A DNA stretch of 64,000 bases, taken from Archivesica marissinica. Taxonomy: Eukaryota; Mollusca; Bivalvia; Venerida; Vesicomyidae. The position numbers were made by a program, and so were the translations under genes. The stretch lies in the NCBI GenBank assembly GCA_014843695.1, contig CM026400.1:12355395-12419394 (forward strand), read 5' to 3'. Shown here one piece after another: positions 59,837 through 64,000 of the stretch (its first letter is position 1; every line of letters starts with the position of its first letter). The notes beneath the pieces were generated by a model. The model was not told where the DNA came from and ran no database searches. It was given only the letters and a program-made list of their open reading frames with translations.

Positions 59837-60471
59837 GAAGACTTCAACATAACCTCATTGACGGAGGTTGCACACAAATAAACGAAGACTTCAACATAAC
59901 CTCATTGACGGAGGTAACACACAAATAAACGAAGACTTCAACATAACCTCATTGGTGGAACCAACAACCAAGGTAACACACAAATAAACGAAGACTTCAA
60001 CATAACCTCGTTGACGGAGGTAACACACAAATAAACGAAGACTTCAACATAACCTCATTGGTGAAGGTAACACACAAATAAACGAAGACTTCAACATAAC
60101 CTCGTTGACGGAGGTAACACACAAATAAACGAAGACTTCAACATAACCTCATTGACGGAGATAACATACAAATATAACGAAGACTTCAACATAACTTCAT
60201 TGACGGAGATAACACACAGATAAATGAAGACTTCAACATAACCTCATTGGTGGAAGTAACAACAAATAAACGAAGACTTCAACATAACCTCATTGGTGGA
60301 AGTAACAACAAATAAACGAAGACTTCAACATAACCTCATTGGTGGAAGTAACAACAAATAAACGAAGACTTCAACATAACCTCATTGGCGGAGGTAACAA
60401 CAAATAAACGAAGACTTCAACATAACCTCTTTGACGGAGATAACACACAAATAAACGAAGACTTCAACATA
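59837..60471. repeat. ~47-bp tandem array
   Basis: About 13-14 copies of AAACGAAGACTTCAACATAA-CCTCATTGACGGAGGTAACA-CACAA-type units. Some are shortened to ~44 bp (GTGGAAGTAACAACAAATA variant), and one carries an extra CCAACAACCA. The last unit passes directly into the 19/31-bp array. Confidence 0.94.
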
Positions 60472-61372
60472 GCCGAAAGAAGTACCTCTTATATAAAGAA
60501 AGAAGTGCAGAATGAAGTGCCTCTTGTAGAAAGCAGTGCAGAAAGAAGTGCCTCTTGTAGAAAGCAGTGCAGAAAGAAGTGCCTCTTGTAGAAAGAAGTG
60601 CAGAAAGTAGTACCTATTGTAGAAAGAAGTGCAGAAAGAAGTACCTCTTATAGAAAGCAGTGCAGAAAGACGTGCCTCTTGTAGACAGAAATGCAGAAAG
60701 AAGTACCTATTGTAGAAAGAAGTGCAGAAGGAAGTGCCTCTTGTAGAAAGAAGTGCAGAAGGAGGTGCCTCTTGTAGAAAGAAGTGCAGAAGGAAGTGCC
60801 TCTTGTAGAAAGAAGTGCAGAAGGAAGTGCCTCTTATAGAACGAGGTGCAGAAGGAATTGCCTCTTGTAGAAAGAAGTGCAGAAGGAATTGCCTCTTGTA
60901 GAAAGAAGTGCAGAAGGAAGTACCTCTTGTAGAAAGAAGTGCAGAAGGAAGTGCCTCTTGTAGAAAGAGGTGCAGAAAGGAGTGCATCTTGTAGAAAGAA
61001 GTGTAGAAAGACGTGCCTCATGTAGAAAGAAGTGCCTCTTGCAGAAAGAAGTGCCTCTTGTAGAAAGAAGTGCTTCTTGTAGAAAGAAGTATAGAAAGTA
61101 GTGCCTAATGTAGAAAGAAGTGCTTCTTGTAGAAAGAAGTGTAGAAAGAAGGGCCTCTTGTAGAAAGAAGTGGCTCTTGTAGCAAGAAGTGCAGAAAGAA
61201 GTGCCTCTTGTAGAAAGAAGTGCATCTTGTAGAAAGAAGTGCAGAAAGAAATGTCTCTTGTAGAAAGAAGTGTAGAAAGACATGCCTCTTGTAGAAAGAA
61301 GTGCCTCTTGTAGAAAGACGTGCCTCTTGTAGAAAGAAGTGCCTCTTGTAGAAAGAAGTGCCTCTTGTAGAC
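60472..61372. repeat. 19/31-bp compound minisatellite
   Basis: Units begin GT, contain one or two copies of the 12-mer AGAAAGAAGTGC and end CTCTT, giving 19- or 31-bp lengths, with variants such as GCTTCTT and TACCTATT. Strongly purine-rich on the plus strand. Minus-strand frames (201 and 238 codons, phenylalanine/leucine-rich) are open only because the units lack stops; not annotated as genes. Confidence 0.94.
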
Positions 61373-61551
61373 AGCGCTATGCCAATACACATAACACTTA
61401 CATTGAGTAGGTATATAAATCATACCAAAGCATATCTGTGCAACATCTGTTAGCGGTACCTTCCGTAAAACGCATCATTATTCGTCTAGACATTGAACAA
61501 CTTATATATAATATATAATCAATGTCATTATTAAATGTTCTTTTAGTATTT

Positions 61552-61773
61552 TATACAGATGTATTTTAGATCGATTGCGAAACAAGTTGTTACAACTTAT
61601 AGTAATAACTCTCAGAGACCACATTCCTGGTGGAATCCATCGCCACGAGGGAGAGAGAAGAGGAAATGTGGAATTTAAATGCCTTGCCTAAGGACACAAT
61701 CGTAACGGTTTCCGCGGGGCTCGTGCATTTCGCACCTGAAGCGAACGCGCTACCACAGCGCCATCACGATTTC
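61552..61773 (-). mobile_element. SINE family B, copy 5
   Basis: Minus-strand copy: tail GATCGATTGCGAAACAAGTT, body AATGCCTTGCCTAAGGACAC and head ending CGCTACCACAGCGCCATCAC near 61,768. The B-box region is disrupted (GGGGCTCGTGCATTTCG in plus orientation). Confidence 0.9.
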
Positions 61774-61879
61774 CACATATTTAAATGCCTTGGCTTATGG
61801 CACAATGAGGTATTAAAGTTGTTTACACCTAATTTGCATAAATACAGAAGGTATGTTTTTATATGTTTGTGAAACGCAT

Positions 61880-62099
61880 CTCTATTTTAGCTCGATTGTG
61901 AAACAAGTTCTTTCAACTTATATTAATCACTCTCGAGACCTCATTCATGATGGAATCCATCGCCATGAAGGAGAGAGAAGAGGTAATGTGGGATTTGAAT
62001 GCCTTGCCTAAGTGCACAATCGTAACGGCTCCAATTGGGCTCAAACTCCGGACCTTTCGCACCTGAAGCGAACGCGCATCCACTGCACTATTACGACCT
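61880..62099 (-). mobile_element. SINE family B, copy 6
   Basis: Second minus-strand family B copy about 100 bp downstream of copy 5: tail TTTTAGCTCGATTGTGAAAC, body AATGCCTTGCCTAAGTGCAC and head CGCATCCACTGCACTATTAC. The intervening 100 bp repeats AAATGCCTTGGCTTATGGCA, a third small body fragment. Confidence 0.9.
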
Positions 62100-62205
62100 C
62101 CGTGCATCTATATTAGAATAATAAACATGCATTTCTAACTAAGTAATATGTTTATTAAGCTGTTTGATATTCGGAAATGTAAGACAATTTCCAATCACGG
62201 GTTTG

Positions 62206-62452
62206 GCTGTCCGATTAGTGGAGTTGTTAGAGCGCTCGCTTCTCACCAATGTAACCCGGGTTTGATCCTCGGACAGGGAAGTATGTGAGATGGTACGGTG
62301 GTCGCCTGATCGGACAGGTGGGTTTTCTCCGAGAACTCCGGTTTCCTCCAACATGAATGACCACAATTACGCTTTCATCCGCGCCAACGAGAGTGGCTAT
62401 ATATAAGTTGTTAGAACTTGCTTCCCAATCGTTGTTAAATAAATAAAGTTGA
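62206..62452 (+). mobile_element. SINE family A, copy 3
   Basis: Head GCTGTCCGATTAGTGGAGTT with B-box GGTTTGATCCTC, conserved block GGGTTTTCTCCGAGAACTCC, and tail GTTGTTAGAACTTGCTTCCC ending AAATAAATAAAG. The shared A/B tail is more diverged here. Confidence 0.9.
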
Positions 62453-62566
62453 AACTAACCACGTGGTTTGTGTGTGGTTCTTGAAATATGCTCGTGCTAT
62501 CACATATAAAAACGCTTCCTGTTTTTTAATCATATTTTATTTGCTAGTTTATATATACATTGCATA

Positions 62567-62769
62567 TAGTCTACATCCATTATGTCGAATTCCGTCGGAC
62601 CGAGCAAAATACTTCGACTTATAACCGAAGTTTGACTTAACGAAATTCAATATAAACGGAGCCCTTTATAATATTATGTAAAATGAGTGTCTGAAACGGG
62701 ACTTTGATCAGACTTCGAGATAACCGGAGATTTCGACATAACCGACTTTGACATAACGGATGTAGACTG
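62567..62769. mobile_element. pogo/Tigger-like MITE, 203 bp
   Basis: Terminal inverted repeats AGTCTACATCCATTATGTC (left) and GACATAACGGATGTAGACT (right) flanked by TA at 62,565-62,566 and 62,770-62,771. The interior has repeated TTCGACATAACCGA and TTCGACTTATAACCGAAG phrases. The TATGTCGAA / GATAACCGGAG wording is typical of pogo/Tigger-group termini. No coding sequence. Confidence 0.8.
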
Positions 62770-62917
62770 TATACACATAACCATGTCAAAGCAAAAAAGA
62801 AAACCATAGTCATCGTGCTTTCAACTAGTGGAATAAACAACTTTTATTTCACTGATAAGATTTCTATAAAATAAACATATTCATTCGCTCATAATGTACA
62901 TAGGCGTCGGAGCAGCG

Positions 62918-63896
62918 GCCCCAATATTTTGGCCAGGCCGGCGGATTTTTTATTTTATACTTGTGGAAGTTGTGTCCGCGGCCCCAATATTTTGGCAAGC
63001 CGTGTGTATTTTTATTATATACTTGTGGAATTTGTGTCCGCGGCCCCACTATTTTGGAAAGCCGTGTGTATTTTTATTTTATACTTGTGGAAGTTGTGTC
63101 CGAGGCCCCACTATTTTAGCAAGCCGTGTGTATTTTTATTTTATACTTGTGGAAGTTGTGTCCGCGGCCCCAATATTTTGGCAAGCTGTGTGTATTTTAT
63201 TTTATACTTGTGGAAGTTGTGTCCGCGGCCCACTATTTTGGCAAGCCGTGTGTATTTTTATTTTATACTTGTGGAAGTTGTGTCCGCGGCCCCACTATTT
63301 TGGCAAGCCGTGTGTATTTTTATTTTATACTTGTGGAAGTTGTGTCCGCGGCCCCAATATTTTGGCAAGCTGTGTGTATTTTTATTTTATACTTGTGGAA
63401 GTTGTGTCCGCGGCCCCACTATTTTGGCAAGCCGTGTGTATTTTTATTTTATACTTGTGGAAGTTGTGTCCGCGGCCCTACTATTTTGGCAAGCCGTGTG
63501 TATTTTTATTTTATACTTGTGGAAGTTGTGTCCGCGGCCCCACTATTTTGGCAAGCCGTGTGTATTTTTATTTTATACTTGTGGAAGTTGTGTCCGCGGC
63601 CCCAATATTTTGGCAAGCTGTGTGTATTTTTATTTTATACTTGTGGAAGTTGTGTCCGCGGCCCTACTATTTTGGCAAGCCGTGTGTATTTTTATGTTAT
63701 ACTTGTGGAAGTTGTGTCCGCGGCCCCACTATTTTGGCAAGCCGTGTGTATTTTTATTTTATACTTGTGGAAGTTGTGTCCGCGGCCCCAATATTTTGGC
63801 AAGCCGTGTGTATTTTTATTTTATACTTGTGGAAGTTGTGTCCGCGGCCCCAATATTTTGGCAAGCCGGGTGTATTTTTATTTTATACTTGTGGAA
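62918..63896 (+). repeat. 62-bp tandem satellite
   Basis: About 16 copies of a 62-bp unit (GGCCCCACTATTTTGGCAAG; CCGTGTGTATTTTTATTTTA; TACTTGTGGAAGTTGTGTCC; GC). Variants CAATATT/CTATTTT and AGCTGTG/AGCCGTG alternate. One unit has a 1-bp deletion in the T-run and one lacks a C, yet the plus-strand frames stay open (up to 323 codons) because the unit has no stop in any forward frame. Not a gene. Confidence 0.96.
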
Positions 63897-64000
63897 TTAA
63901 TACACAACATTGCAAGTGGCGGCTATGTAGATCTACTCTGGGTTCCTACGCACTGTACGCAGGGTGGGTAACATGTACCGGGTACCCGTTTATAGAACAT
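63897..64000. other. Window end, unassigned
   Basis: About 100 bp after the 62-bp array. GGGTACCCG is a small palindrome at 63,979-63,988; nothing else seen. Confidence 0.4.

Noticed and set aside
60382..61423. Phenylalanine/leucine-rich minus-strand proteins
   Set aside because: Translations of the 19/31-bp minisatellite; multiple frames open over the same stretch.
62929..63971. 281- and 323-codon open frames as genes
   Set aside because: They overlap in different frames and simply translate the 62-bp satellite.

Overview
This is eukaryotic, invertebrate DNA with no bacterial signature. It is intergenic, made almost entirely of repeats, has two 1000-N scaffold gaps, and contains at most one short exon candidate of a conserved cellular gene. 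The mix of tRNA-derived SINEs, Tc1-like and Jockey/CR1-like relics, TTAA- and TA-flanked MITEs and many minisatellites fits a mollusc. A fragment at 58,383-58,460 resembles a dispersed repeat I associate with bivalves. The bivalve assignment is inference.

The dominant structure is a giant inverted duplication centred on the first gap (23,410-24,409). Everything from 1 to 23,409 reappears reverse-complemented from 24,410 to about 43,239. Paired coordinates sum to 47,819 near the centre, with no net length difference over the inner ~10 kb. Indels of 1, 1 and 4 bp bring the sum to 47,813 farther out. Outer ends of both arms are a 34-bp satellite (1-8,247 and 39,566-52,232). The single-copy-like part of each arm (~15.16 kb) holds a dead Tc1-like transposon with a nested SINE, a truncated LINE, about a dozen tRNA-derived SINE copies or fragments, a 65-bp satellite, an AT microsatellite and a 609-bp element with perfect 19-bp terminal inverted repeats. 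Mirror symmetry right up to both gap edges, with allele-like differences, favours two haplotype contigs scaffolded head to head. A true palindrome cannot be excluded from sequence alone.

The unduplicated right flank (52,233-64,000) holds more SINE copies, a TTAA-flanked MITE inserted into a SINE, a pogo/Tigger-like MITE, a strong hairpin and several tandem arrays: ~80 bp, 21/31 bp, 59 bp, 47 bp, 19/31 bp and 62 bp. One possible host-gene piece stands out: a candidate first exon of a fatty-acid-binding-protein-like gene at 55,283-55,361 (+), ending at a splice donor. No further exon was recognised.

Long open frames inside the 34-bp, 62-bp and 19/31-bp arrays are products of stop-free monomers whose lengths are not multiples of three. 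I do not annotate them as genes. The SINEs fall into families sharing 3' tails (A with B; F with a LINE-like fragment), as expected when SINEs borrow the reverse transcriptase of a partner LINE. I found no convincing new multi-gene system. The strongest leads are the inverted duplication, the tail hairpin with a compensatory base change, and the orphan exon.
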